This document shows positions 24,520 through 32,425 of a stretch of DNA of 64,000 nt, piece after piece. Position numbers and translations under genes: made by a program. The notes beneath the pieces are model-generated. The model ran no database searches, was not told the DNA's origin, and saw nothing but the letters and a program-made list of their open reading frames with translations. Source of the DNA: Thalassospira profundimaris (GTDB lineage Bacteria; Pseudomonadota; Alphaproteobacteria; Rhodospirillales; Thalassospiraceae); NCBI RefSeq assembly GCF_003326795.1, contig NZ_JPWI01000015.1, positions 62,001 to 126,000 on the forward strand, read 5' to 3'. The first letter of the stretch is position 1. The number at the start of each line of letters is the position of its first letter.

Positions 24520-24822
24520 TCAAATAGAGCTTGCCAACTCTGTAACGATCAGCCTGCACAAGGTCTGAATGAGGGGTCTTTGCTTTTCCGACAGCCATCT
24601 TTCGATGCCTGAACAGTGAAGCTCGCCTTGGTTCAGCCAGACAGCCTGCTCGTGTGTTGGCCCGCTCCCCTTTGCGCAAGTCGCGACCCAACATGCCTGA
24701 ATATAAGGGTGTGAACGGTCGAGCACAACCCCCAAAATGTGACTGAGGCACTTAAAAATGAAAAATGTGACCGTATCGACCACCCGATTTCGGCCTGACG
24801 CGACATCTTCATCCCATAGCAC
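24520..24822 (-). CDS. possible small protein
   Basis: A leftward ORF of up to 100 aa in the gap 24513-24757, ending just before the hairpin at 24491-24512, which would fit as its terminator. The part inside the gap (about 80 residues) reads like a soluble protein with three Cys, but the annotated ATG overlaps the divergent gene at 24758. Weak call; otherwise the gap holds nothing. Confidence 0.25.
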   Translation of the reverse strand: MLWDEDVASGRNRVVDTVTFFIFKCLSHILGVVLDRSHPYIQACWVATCAKGSGPTHEQAVWLNQGELHCSGIERWLSEKQRPLIQTLCRLIVTELASSI

Positions 24823-25771
24823 TTCTGCTGTGAACCGCTTTGCCTGGCTGCAACACCGGATCTTTCAGGCAGAGAACCTTTCCTCAACCGCCCGTCTGGT
24901 TGCCTGCGCTCTGGTAAGCTTCGTTAATGACCAAACACTTGGATGTTTTCCAAAACTCGCGACCCTCGCAAAATCCACTGGTCTGGGCGAGAGAACAGTG
25001 CGCAATGCCCTTAATGAACTTGCTGAACACAAGCTTGTCGTCAAACACCGTCGGGCGGCTGGCTGGTTCAATACCCGCAACACCTATCAGTTGATCGGGA
25101 TCTCGATCGAGACCAAAGCGCCTCAAACACGCACGAAAAGAAAAAACGTACCGGCACCAGCTGCCGCTTCTGCACCGGCACCAGATTCCGCTTCCAATAG
25201 GAACACGGATTTAAGGAAATCGGATAGAAGGGCCGCAAAGGTGCGTGCTGCCAAGCGCGAAGATCAGAAACAATCCCTGCCCGCCCTGCCCTCTGATCAA
25301 AACCAGTTGATCGAAGTCGTGGTGCGGCGATGGCAGCAGTTGTCTGTCACGCCCTGGACATTGCAGAACGCCAGGGAACATGTCGGGCTCGCAATCGAGC
25401 GTGTTGGCATAGATCTCGTTACTGATCGACTGAACGCACTGATCAAACGCCGCGGCCTGAAGCACACAGATCTCCTCGATCATCTACAAGGATTGAGCAT
25501 TGAACAAGAGATCGAACCTGCTGAAACGCAAGATTGGCTTGGCAATGTGCCAGAGGACTGGGCAGCGATTGCCCGAGACTTTGCCGATAACCCCCACCAC
25601 AACTGCCCACGGCCATTCATGTGGCTGAAACGCCTGACCCCGTCCTTTGACGGCGACTGCCTGACACTGAAAGCTGACACCCCCTGTGTGCGTGATCAGA
25701 TCCGCAATCAATTTTTCGACATCCTGTCGGCCATCGTTTCGAAACGTGGCTATCAACTGTCTCTGGCTTAA
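24758..25771 (+). CDS. HTH replication protein with DnaA N-domain-like C-terminus
   Basis: 337 residues. Residues 35-115 form a helix_turn_helix_36-type winged helix ('CFPKLATLAKSTGLGERTVRNALNELAEHKLV') found in plasmid/phage replication initiators. A basic low-complexity linker follows (about 115-175). The last 55 residues ('FMWLKRLTPSFDGDCLTLKADTPCVRDQIRNQFFDILSAIVSKRGYQLSL') follow the DnaA domain-I (DnaA_N) pattern, which recruits DnaB helicase. The fold order suggests an origin-binding helicase loader. With the TOPRIM gene it looks like a second replication module besides repA at 34352. Confidence 0.6.
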   Translation: MKNVTVSTTRFRPDATSSSHSTSAVNRFAWLQHRIFQAENLSSTARLVACALVSFVNDQTLGCFPKLATLAKSTGLGERTVRNALNELAEHKLVVKHRRAAGWFNTRNTYQLIGISIETKAPQTRTKRKNVPAPAAASAPAPDSASNRNTDLRKSDRRAAKVRAAKREDQKQSLPALPSDQNQLIEVVVRRWQQLSVTPWTLQNAREHVGLAIERVGIDLVTDRLNALIKRRGLKHTDLLDHLQGLSIEQEIEPAETQDWLGNVPEDWAAIARDFADNPHHNCPRPFMWLKRLTPSFDGDCLTLKADTPCVRDQIRNQFFDILSAIVSKRGYQLSLA

Positions 25772-25789
25772 ACCCGAAAGGAAATTGAT

Positions 25790-26536
25790 ATGAACCCCCT
25801 CTCACACTGGATACAAACCGCCGGTACCCGGCTCCGGGATTTTGACGAGAAACATCATCTGTTTCTTGGAACCCCCGGCTGGCTGGTTGCCACGTTCCTT
25901 GTCATGTTTTGTACCGGCATTGTTTGCGTTGCAATCCGCACGCTATTCCCATTCGGGGCTTCCACAGCGATCTTCATCGCTGGTATTTTCGCCTTTCTGG
26001 TCAGCTTTGCTATCGGCTGGTCTTTCTCGATCTATCGGACCCGCTACATCCACTTGAACGGCGACAACACCACTTACGAACTTGTTTACTTCGGCAAGGT
26101 CGTGGGTGAAATTGATTGTCGCGACATTGCTGGCATAGACCTGGCACTGATAAAGTCGCCTCAAAAATGGCTTCGCGAATGTCTTTTCTCATTGTCCATC
26201 TTGTGGGGTTATTTCGGCAGATTGCCCACACTGGTTATCAAGGCTTCCCTCATATTGGGGCTCGCTCTTTTTCTATTCTTTGACGTCCCTCTTGAAACAC
26301 TGACGGATCGATCGGCTGTCATAGAACTGCTTAAGGTCAGTTTTGCCTGCGCCCTTGCTGCCTGGGCATTGGCTTCGATGCTGGGCTTCTATCGAACCGC
26401 AATCAGAGCCGATTTGCCAAGAACACGGATGATCATGTCCGCGGCTGGTGTCTCAGGCTACGATCCAAAAGATATCGAGATTCACCCGAAGCCGGTCATC
26501 CAAACAGCAAGCCGCTTGGAAACTCAGACGGCATAA
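25790..26536 (+). CDS. membrane protein, 248 aa
   Basis: Four hydrophobic segments in two pairs (about residues 30-50, 57-80, 142-165 and 180-200), a short polar N-terminus and a polar tail. No family recognised. It lies 18 bases after the DnaA_N-like gene with GGAAATTG upstream, so it is likely co-transcribed. A terminator follows. Confidence 0.55.
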   Translation: MNPLSHWIQTAGTRLRDFDEKHHLFLGTPGWLVATFLVMFCTGIVCVAIRTLFPFGASTAIFIAGIFAFLVSFAIGWSFSIYRTRYIHLNGDNTTYELVYFGKVVGEIDCRDIAGIDLALIKSPQKWLRECLFSLSILWGYFGRLPTLVIKASLILGLALFLFFDVPLETLTDRSAVIELLKVSFACALAAWALASMLGFYRTAIRADLPRTRMIMSAAGVSGYDPKDIEIHPKPVIQTASRLETQTA

Positions 26537-26567
26537 CGACCATCAAACGTGCAAATCCTTGCAAAAC

Positions 26568-26597
26568 GAAAGCCCCCGGCTTATCTCCGGGGCTTTC
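26568..26597. terminator. Rho-independent terminator
   Basis: A long stem of GAAAGCCCC(C)GG with CCGGGGCTTTC (one bulge, 7-base loop) 31 bases after the membrane-protein stop, between convergent genes. Confidence 0.7.
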
Positions 26598-26663
26598 GGA
26601 CTAATGCTTGAAGGTTGATCTGAGTTCGTTAACAACGGCATTATTCCAAAGATAATATGCAGA

Positions 26664-27719
26664 TTATATTTTTGCCCTGGACCCTTCGGGCAATTCATAT
26701 CCGTCGGGAAAAATGGCCCTTTCGAACAAACAGTCTCTGAAAGACATTTTCTGCATCGTCTCAACCGATAAGTCACTGAAGTCGGCCCCTGTAAAATCTA
26801 CCTGCACAAACGAACCCTGATTGTCGGTGTCGTCTTCATCTGGATATGACACGAAACGGGTATCCCTCATCCAGGAGCCTACAATCTCCGCCCCTTCAAA
26901 ATCGGTTGCGCTAAACACAGCTCCTCTAAAATCCGTTGATTCAATTTTTGCATGCTTCAGAGAAACGGAAAAAAAATCTGTTTCCCTCCAGTCCACTCGT
27001 TCCATTCTGTGTACAAGTCTCCTCATAAGAGGAGACGTGATATTCATATGGAAATCAAAATTGATCAGGGGGCGAACATTAATCTCGATGCCAGAGAGAT
27101 CTGTCCTGCTAAATTTACTTCCACGGAAGGTTGCCTTCTTTATGACGGAATTTCTCAGACTGCCCTTGATAAAGCTCACCTGGTTCCAATTTCCTGCTTC
27201 AATAATGGTGTCTGGCAAACGGATGTTCTTTAACTTAAGACCAGAGACGTCAAGGTCGGATATCGACTGACCAGAGGCTGCAATTATTTCAATAATTGCC
27301 TGCATCGCTGATGTCTGGTTTATATTCCGTGATGTCTTTACATCTTCGGTCATAGAGGCAATCTGAGCCAAAAATGACGCCCTGAGGATCGCCCTTTCCT
27401 GAGGTTTGTCGACATAGAAATCCCAGGAAAATGCAAAGAGCGCAGCCAAGACACCGACAAACTCGATTGTCCTGAATGCGCCCTTAAATGACTGCAGACA
27501 TGTCTTCATCCTTGACGTTAATTTTTGGAACCGATTTCTCGGTGCCTGGATCACTGCGCGTTTAGCGACACCCTTTTCATCCAGAAGAATTAAATGCCAA
27601 TGCTTTCCCGATTTCTCGAAACGGTGTCTGCAACCGAGCCTTGTCAAGCCCCGACCTGTTTTTTGGCGTCCGGATAATCGGGCTCGCCATTGATCACAAA
27701 TTTGCTCAACATTATTCAC
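26664..27719 (-). CDS. pentapeptide-repeat membrane protein
   Basis: 351 residues. One transmembrane segment (about residues 86-103) follows a basic soluble N-terminus. The last 200 residues carry scattered A(D/N)LxX-type pentapeptides (e.g. ATFRGSKFSRTDLSG, ESTDFRGAVFSATDFEGAEI, VDFTGADFSDLS), which fold as a right-handed quadrilateral helix. Membrane-bound pentapeptide proteins occur as accessory or effector parts of defence systems. It is the last gene of the leftward operon that starts with the Abi-like gene, 35 bases after its neighbour. Confidence 0.7.
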   Translation of the reverse strand: MNNVEQICDQWRARLSGRQKTGRGLTRLGCRHRFEKSGKHWHLILLDEKGVAKRAVIQAPRNRFQKLTSRMKTCLQSFKGAFRTIEFVGVLAALFAFSWDFYVDKPQERAILRASFLAQIASMTEDVKTSRNINQTSAMQAIIEIIAASGQSISDLDVSGLKLKNIRLPDTIIEAGNWNQVSFIKGSLRNSVIKKATFRGSKFSRTDLSGIEINVRPLINFDFHMNITSPLMRRLVHRMERVDWRETDFFSVSLKHAKIESTDFRGAVFSATDFEGAEIVGSWMRDTRFVSYPDEDDTDNQGSFVQVDFTGADFSDLSVETMQKMSFRDCLFERAIFPDGYELPEGSRAKI

Positions 27720-27754
27720 GCCATCCCTCCACCACTTATGATGAATATCGTGCC

Positions 27755-29110
27755 TTAAAAAGGCAGAACAACAGCATTCAGCCAGTCAATGACAGATTGG
27801 TAGAACTCCATGACCTTCTGAAAAATAGCGTCCAACTTAAGCAACATCGTGCCAGCCAACCCGGCAGCCAATGTTTTCATGAACGTGTCCAGAGTCATAT
27901 CCAGCTTCTGGGCCGCCCATTTGCCGATCGACTGGATGGCACGCGCAGCGCGTGACACTTTGCGGACATCTGGTTGCTGATTGCGTCGTTCGGCGTCGAG
28001 CTCTTCGCTGATGGTCTCAACCGCTTCCTTAAGCTGCTCACTGTGTTCTGCGTCGAGCGCGATATCTGAAGGGGGTTGATTGTGACCGATGCCACCATGC
28101 TTTGCTTTGGTCGAGCCGGGTTTTGCAAGAAGGACTTGCAGGTCGGCAGCATGGGCCAGTGTCGTTCGACGAACAGCCCGTTCATACGTCGTCCCGAAAG
28201 ATGTGCGAACCCCGCGTGCGAGCCTGGCATCGATCTGATCATGATCGGCTATAGGATCCCTCGCCCCAAACGGATCTGTTACCGGCTCGCCGATGGGAAG
28301 CCCAAGCTCGGCGGGATCGAGTGCCCGGCGATCGCCAGCCACCACCCCCGCCCGGTCCTGATGATAAGGGCCCGGCCCCCAATTCGCACCACCTGAAGTC
28401 TGCACTTTAGAAATGACGGCGGAAATGGCGTCCGGATCTGCAATTTCGACGAATTCGTTAAAAATTGCGTCTTCGGCTTTGTATGTCCGTCGCTGATCAA
28501 ATGGATATTCCTGCCGGTCAGTACCGGTCGGCAAATCGGCATCGAGAGCCTCAAACAACTGATAGAACCAATGCTCAATCAGCTCCTCTTGTCTTTGTCG
28601 GGAAAGACTGCGGACTTCGGAAGTAGATATTCTTGCATCCTTGTCCCAGGGTGCCGCGTAAAAACCACCCTCCCCTAAGGCCCGAGAACCAACCGGGCTT
28701 CGATCAAAACCGGCATTAAAATCGAAGAAAGAATTTGATTCATCTCGTGAAGATACAGGTTCACTATCGTAGACTACGTAGTCAGGATGATTAGGGCTGA
28801 GGGCCCATTCCAGCGTACCGTTGCTTTCCACGAAGTCGATGGCCTTATCAATGACATCTACGCCAACAACGGCTTTGAACTCGGCTTCTATTGCTTCACG
28901 GGCATCATAGGGGCCGCCGTGGATATACAGATACCCCCCTTCACTTCCATTGTTAGATGCCCCAACTCTCGGGACCTCAAAACGATCAAAAAACCAATTG
29001 GTGATCAATCGCTTTTGGAACTCTTTGCTAAACCTGCGAATACGGGACGGCGTAACGTAGGCGCCAGAGCCAATTGGGTTTGGATATCGCTTTCCTTGAG
29101 GTCTTGCCAT
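27755..29110 (-). CDS. 451-aa protein with duplicated domain and GIGHNQPP motif
   Basis: Family not recognised. The N-terminus (MARPQGKRY ... VTPSRIRR) matches that of the next gene upstream. Residues about 23-105 and 165-245 are two copies of one domain (pattern: R-Q-x-x-L-I-x-x-W-F-x-x-x-F-E, then a Tyr-rich strand, then A-x-x-A-I-x-x-E-F, then a helix ending W-x-x-x-P). A central GIGHNQPP motif lies near residue 345; I recall it from uncharacterised alphaproteobacterial proteins. The last 60 residues hold a hydrophobic segment. It is third in the Abi operon, 14 bases after its neighbour. Confidence 0.65.
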   Translation of the reverse strand: MARPQGKRYPNPIGSGAYVTPSRIRRFSKEFQKRLITNWFFDRFEVPRVGASNNGSEGGYLYIHGGPYDAREAIEAEFKAVVGVDVIDKAIDFVESNGTLEWALSPNHPDYVVYDSEPVSSRDESNSFFDFNAGFDRSPVGSRALGEGGFYAAPWDKDARISTSEVRSLSRQRQEELIEHWFYQLFEALDADLPTGTDRQEYPFDQRRTYKAEDAIFNEFVEIADPDAISAVISKVQTSGGANWGPGPYHQDRAGVVAGDRRALDPAELGLPIGEPVTDPFGARDPIADHDQIDARLARGVRTSFGTTYERAVRRTTLAHAADLQVLLAKPGSTKAKHGGIGHNQPPSDIALDAEHSEQLKEAVETISEELDAERRNQQPDVRKVSRAARAIQSIGKWAAQKLDMTLDTFMKTLAAGLAGTMLLKLDAIFQKVMEFYQSVIDWLNAVVLPF

Positions 29111-29124
29111 CCCCTACCCCGCTT

Positions 29125-29406
29125 TTAGTAGCCCGCTTCGATTGGCTGCATTTCTTTATATTTCACGATGACTGCCCCAACCTTCTGTGTCACATTCACT
29201 GGTGCGCCGCGTTGGTCAAGTAGATAGTCCAAGCATTCCAAGATAGCCTTAAGCTTCTTTGGTTGGGCAGCCGGAATACCAGCAGACTTCAGTTTGATGG
29301 GCTGTACCTGAGCTTCTCGGCCAAGGCGTCGAATACGCGAAGGTGTTACCGGAGGATGATCCGCGCCAGACGGATGGTCATATCTTTTACCAACAGGTCT
29401 TGCCAT
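29125..29406 (-). CDS. small basic protein, 93 aa
   Basis: It shares its first 28 residues (MARP-x-GKRY ... VTPSRIRR) with the 451-aa product and is otherwise different. The motif is rich in Arg/Lys and could bind nucleic acid or a common partner. It lies 3 bases after the Abi-like gene and 14 before the 451-aa gene. Family not recognised. Confidence 0.6.
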   Translation of the reverse strand: MARPVGKRYDHPSGADHPPVTPSRIRRLGREAQVQPIKLKSAGIPAAQPKKLKAILECLDYLLDQRGAPVNVTQKVGAVIVKYKEMQPIEAGY

Positions 29407-29409
29407 CCC

Positions 29410-30144
29410 CTACTGCGGCCTCCCACCATTGACTTTTCTGAAGTCAGAAGTCGTTCGAACCAAATGGTGAAGATCAGGATCAAGCCAGCCACAAATTTCC
29501 TCAATGAGATCATTCGTCGCCACGGGGCGCTTGGTAAAAATGATTTCATGATGGGCGATCCTATTACGCATCACGCGCAGATCTTCAAGCTTTCGCCTCG
29601 CATAGTTCCTATCAACGTTCACTGGTGCGTGAGGAAATACCTGAGACCGAACGCCGCCAGTCCAAAGAAACTGATTATAGGCCGCGTTGAACAGCTTTAC
29701 CCAAAAACCAAACATCATTTGAGAAATGATACAGTCGGATGTGACATGTCGACGACTATTGCTGTTCAGCTTGTTTCTTGTCTTTTCAATTTCCCACTGA
29801 GGTGTCGCAGGTAAGCCGGGGATCGGATTGACACCCCCCTGCCAAGACCGATCACCCAAGGCTCTCATAGGCCAATCTGTGTTGGTTCTGGCATAAAGAA
29901 GGTCGGACAGACGATTGCGCAATGCCACCTCAAGAAAGTGAAAGGGCATTAGAAGGCTTTCACTAAGAACTATATTCCATCGGTACAACCGGAATGCCAA
30001 CTCAAGGTCTCCATTGGCTTCCCTGACATAAACAGCCATTCTTGGTTGAGATAGAAGGTCTTTCAAAGATTGAGCATTTGCGAACGCGAAGTTCTGCCCG
30101 TTTCGGTCCAACAGGTAAGGACCCGCTTGCCTTGAAAAATTCAT
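29410..30144 (-). CDS. Abi-family (AbiD/F-like) HEPN protein
   Basis: 244 residues with the features of Abi-like HEPN proteins: 'YVREANGDLELAFRLYRWNIVLSESLL' near residue 38-64, 'LEVALRNRLSDLL' (71-83), 'FGFWVKLFNAAY' (145-156), and the catalytic-type R193-N-R-I-A-H198 (R-x4-H) followed by H-E. Such proteins are RNases that stop infected cells. It is the first gene of a leftward operon with two MARP-x-GKRY proteins and a pentapeptide protein. A structured RNA with promoter and terminator lies 80 bases upstream in the same direction, which suggests an RNA-controlled toxin. Confidence 0.8.
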   Translation of the reverse strand: MNFSRQAGPYLLDRNGQNFAFANAQSLKDLLSQPRMAVYVREANGDLELAFRLYRWNIVLSESLLMPFHFLEVALRNRLSDLLYARTNTDWPMRALGDRSWQGGVNPIPGLPATPQWEIEKTRNKLNSNSRRHVTSDCIISQMMFGFWVKLFNAAYNQFLWTGGVRSQVFPHAPVNVDRNYARRKLEDLRVMRNRIAHHEIIFTKRPVATNDLIEEICGWLDPDLHHLVRTTSDFRKVNGGRPQ

Positions 30145-30224
30145 ATCTCCACCCTTTCTGCTATCTTAAATAGATCAGCAGAAGAGCAAGTTCATTGCAA
30201 GCTAATGTGCAAACGGTAAATAAC

Positions 30225-30318
30225 AAAAAGAAAGGCGGCGCAGCCGAAGCCACCCGCCTTAATTCTTTTGCCGCAGGGTTTTCTCACTTACGTGAGGGAA
30301 CTGATCCCGCAACTCACA
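30225..30318 (-). ncRNA. structured RNA upstream of the Abi-like gene, copy A
   Basis: An RNA of about 90 nt read leftward. It has an enclosing helix TTGC/GCAA with GGG/CCC, a hairpin CTCAC-GTAA-GTGAG, and an intrinsic terminator hairpin at 30234-30258 with a TTCG tetraloop followed by TTTCTTTTT. A copy at 47643-47737 is about 83% identical. Three base pairs change on both sides and still pair (A-U to G-C in the hairpin, two G-C to A-U in the terminator), which is evidence for real RNA structure. The RNA ends 80 bases before the Abi-like gene on the same strand, as antitoxin RNAs do in RNA-based toxin-antitoxin systems. Confidence 0.75.
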
Positions 30319-30323
30319 AAAAC

Positions 30324-30354
30324 CTTATACAAATTTTCTTGGTACGGAATCAAC
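30324..30354 (-). promoter_or_regulatory. promoter of RNA copy A
   Basis: Read leftward: TTGATT, 18 bases, TATAAG, then the RNA start about 7 bases on. This good sigma-70-type promoter makes the RNA independent of its neighbours. Confidence 0.6.
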
Positions 30355-30360
30355 AAAAAA

Positions 30361-30639
30361 TGAACTTTCCTCATTGCACATTTTTGTGAATGCAAATTTG
30401 TTCACAGATTGCGTGCGTCAAACGTTACACGTTTTCGCAGTTCAAAATCATCCATGAATTCTGCGTTTGAACCGAGCATTTTTACGCACTTAATTCCAAA
30501 GCAGATTTGAACGCGCATTTTGCAACTGGTTGCACGTTTAAACAGCTTTAAATCTGTTTAAGTTTGCATACCCGCTCTGGAGTGCACTTGCAGATCAATC
30601 CCTGAAGCAAGTTTGGTATCACGTGATACCTGAGAGCAC
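30361..30639. other. AT-rich intergenic region with short repeats
   Basis: About 280 bases without a gene. It contains repeated TTTGAAC/GTTTAAAC-like words (near 30466, 30509 and 30537) and a perfect 16-bp palindrome GGTATCACGTGATACC at 30615-30630, next to the stop of the 30640 gene. No function assigned. Confidence 0.4.
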
Positions 30640-31257
30640 TCATTTCATGTTTTCAAGCCCGCCAGCAAACAATTCATCAAACAACGCGCTATCTTGATAT
30701 AGCTTGTCCATCTTGCGGATAATCGGGTCCGTTAAATATGCCCAGTTCCCGCTCTCCCATGCCTTCTGAAGCATCTCGAGCGTCAGATCTCCACCCAGAA
30801 AAAATTCACCTTCCCCTAAAGAATGCCAGCCCTGCCTGGCGATTTGATCCAAAACCTCAGGATAGGTTGCAATATACGATTTCCAGAGTGTCGCCCCACC
30901 AAACACGGAATATTCAGGTGTGAAATAGAAACCAAATGTCGTCTGACCTTCCCCGACGAGATCGGCAAGCGTATACGAATTGCTGGAATGGCCCGGTTTC
31001 CTGCAAAAATAGAAATACCCATACCAGTGAGCCTTTTCTCTTAACCAGGCGCGCGGACAGAACCAGTTTTGCTCCAGATCTCCGGATGCATGCCCACCTT
31101 TTATCCACTGATGGCGTACACACCAGTCGATCAGTGCCTCTTCGCATTGAGCGATGGCAGTTTTCTCCATTTCGGCTTCAAGAAAAACAGATGAACGGTT
31201 CCAGAGGGCCAGATCCTTCAAGATTGCAATGCCTGCCTGTCGTGCTTCTTCATTCAT
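30640..31257 (-). CDS. hypothetical protein, 205 aa
   Basis: A soluble Trp-rich alpha/beta protein; no motif recognised. It overlaps the PD-(D/E)XK nuclease gene by 8 bases and is the last gene of that three-gene unit, so it probably works with the nuclease. Confidence 0.55.
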   Translation of the reverse strand: MNEEARQAGIAILKDLALWNRSSVFLEAEMEKTAIAQCEEALIDWCVRHQWIKGGHASGDLEQNWFCPRAWLREKAHWYGYFYFCRKPGHSSNSYTLADLVGEGQTTFGFYFTPEYSVFGGATLWKSYIATYPEVLDQIARQGWHSLGEGEFFLGGDLTLEMLQKAWESGNWAYLTDPIIRKMDKLYQDSALFDELFAGGLENMK

Positions 31258-31948
31258 GAGCGTTCAAACCCTCTTTCGCTTTGATGTGATCAGCAAAACC
31301 ATTTGCCAGGAAGCCTGCCAGATCACTGACATCCTTGCTTGCCTCTCTTAAAAAGCACGCCATCAATCCCCATGGCATTGATATAACATTTTCCTGCCCC
31401 TCAGGGATTGTTCTTGAGGATTTTCCGGTTCTGGTCAGATAGACAAGTTTACAGTCGCGCGCAGGACCGACACGTCGCCTGGCCAGCTCGGCATATCTCG
31501 AGAGTTGCGCTGGTTGCTCCCCCGCCTTGATCTTGACTTCGATAATTACCAGAAAAGCCGGGTCATCAAGCATGATGTCAACCCTGCTTGCTCCCAACCC
31601 ATCCGGATATTTCTCCAGCATAATCCTCGTCGCCCCGCCATATGGCAGGTCAAGGTGATTAAGAAACCTTTCAAGAACGCCCGATCCCAAACCATGCCCT
31701 GCCTGTGGATCAAGGTACCAGGCCAATACCCTGGCATTTCTTGTCTCGTCCGTTTTCAAGCCGGCAATAGCCCAGACATTGTCCATGGGCATCCAGTCTG
31801 ACAATGGCATTCTCAAGCTATTTGCAAAATCCCGTATGCGCTCGCTGGATAAAACCTCGCTTGAACCTGATACTGGAAATTCGTTTATCAAGCTTGTAGC
31901 CTTTACAGATTGCAAGAGCTGCAGAACCTCATCTTTTCTAATCATCAA
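31250..31948 (-). CDS. PD-(D/E)XK nuclease-family protein
   Basis: 232 residues. 'ETRNARVLAWYLDPQAGHGLG' (68-88) and 'SRVDIMLDDPAFLVIIEVKIKAGEQPAQLSRY' (121-152) match the PDDEXK_4 family, with D124, E137 and K139 as the metal-binding and catalytic residues. The family cuts DNA and is common in defence loci. Overlaps the HTH gene by four bases and the 205-aa gene by eight. Confidence 0.75.
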   Translation of the reverse strand: MMIRKDEVLQLLQSVKATSLINEFPVSGSSEVLSSERIRDFANSLRMPLSDWMPMDNVWAIAGLKTDETRNARVLAWYLDPQAGHGLGSGVLERFLNHLDLPYGGATRIMLEKYPDGLGASRVDIMLDDPAFLVIIEVKIKAGEQPAQLSRYAELARRRVGPARDCKLVYLTRTGKSSRTIPEGQENVISMPWGLMACFLREASKDVSDLAGFLANGFADHIKAKEGLNAHE

Positions 31949-32307
31949 CGCTCCCTGCCCAAAGCCTGGGCGATTTCATCGCGCACTGATTTGCGAACCC
32001 CCCTGCCCTTTTCATCAGCCTGTTTCGGCTTCAAAGTGACTGGTAGACGTGAGGCAATCAAGGTGGATTGCAGTACGCCGGCTTCCTTCAGAAGCACAAG
32101 AAGCCGCATATGCTGAACATCATCCTTGGAAACCCGATGGATTTCCTTCTTCCATTTCGAAACGACAGACGGGTTTTTCTTCAACAGAAACGCCAGGGTG
32201 CGGAGCCACCCGCGCTCAGCCCCATCATTCAGGATCAAACCGAGGGCCAACAACTCCTCTTCAGAGATGTTGGGTTCTTGGGCTGGCTTGGTTTTGTCTG
32301 CTGTCAT
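31945..32307 (-). CDS. HTH-type protein, first gene of the nuclease cassette
   Basis: 120 residues. 'AFLLKKNPSVVSKWKKEIHRVSKDDVQHMRLLVLLKEAG' has the look of a helix-turn-helix (pattern of MarR/Cro-like small regulators), with a basic C-terminus. It may repress its own promoter through the three TGACTGAGG words at 32317-32385, or act as the DNA-recognition subunit of the nuclease. Confidence 0.55.
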   Translation of the reverse strand: MTADKTKPAQEPNISEEELLALGLILNDGAERGWLRTLAFLLKKNPSVVSKWKKEIHRVSKDDVQHMRLLVLLKEAGVLQSTLIASRLPVTLKPKQADEKGRGVRKSVRDEIAQALGRER

Positions 32308-32316
32308 TTCATCATG

Positions 32317-32385
32317 CCTCAGTCACTCCCTATTCGGCATCATAGTTCCTCAGTCACCAATTGCAATCAGCAATGATGACTGAGG
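32317..32385. promoter_or_regulatory. three TGACTGAGG words; also a hairpin with T-run
   Basis: CCTCAGTCA at 32317-32325 and 32348-32356, and its complement TGACTGAGG at 32377-32385. The last two form a 9-bp inverted repeat followed by AATTTTTT, which is a rightward terminator or an operator for the leftward cassette. It isolates the centromere and parA from upstream transcription. Confidence 0.55.
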
Positions 32386-32425
32386 AATTTTTTGTGTTTG
32401 CAGCAGGTGCGACAAGAACTCATGT

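Noticed and set aside
30225..30318. RNA copy A as a riboswitch leader of the Abi operon
   Set aside because: Not fully excluded, but the orphan copy at 47643 with its own promoter and terminator and no gene after it favours an independent RNA.
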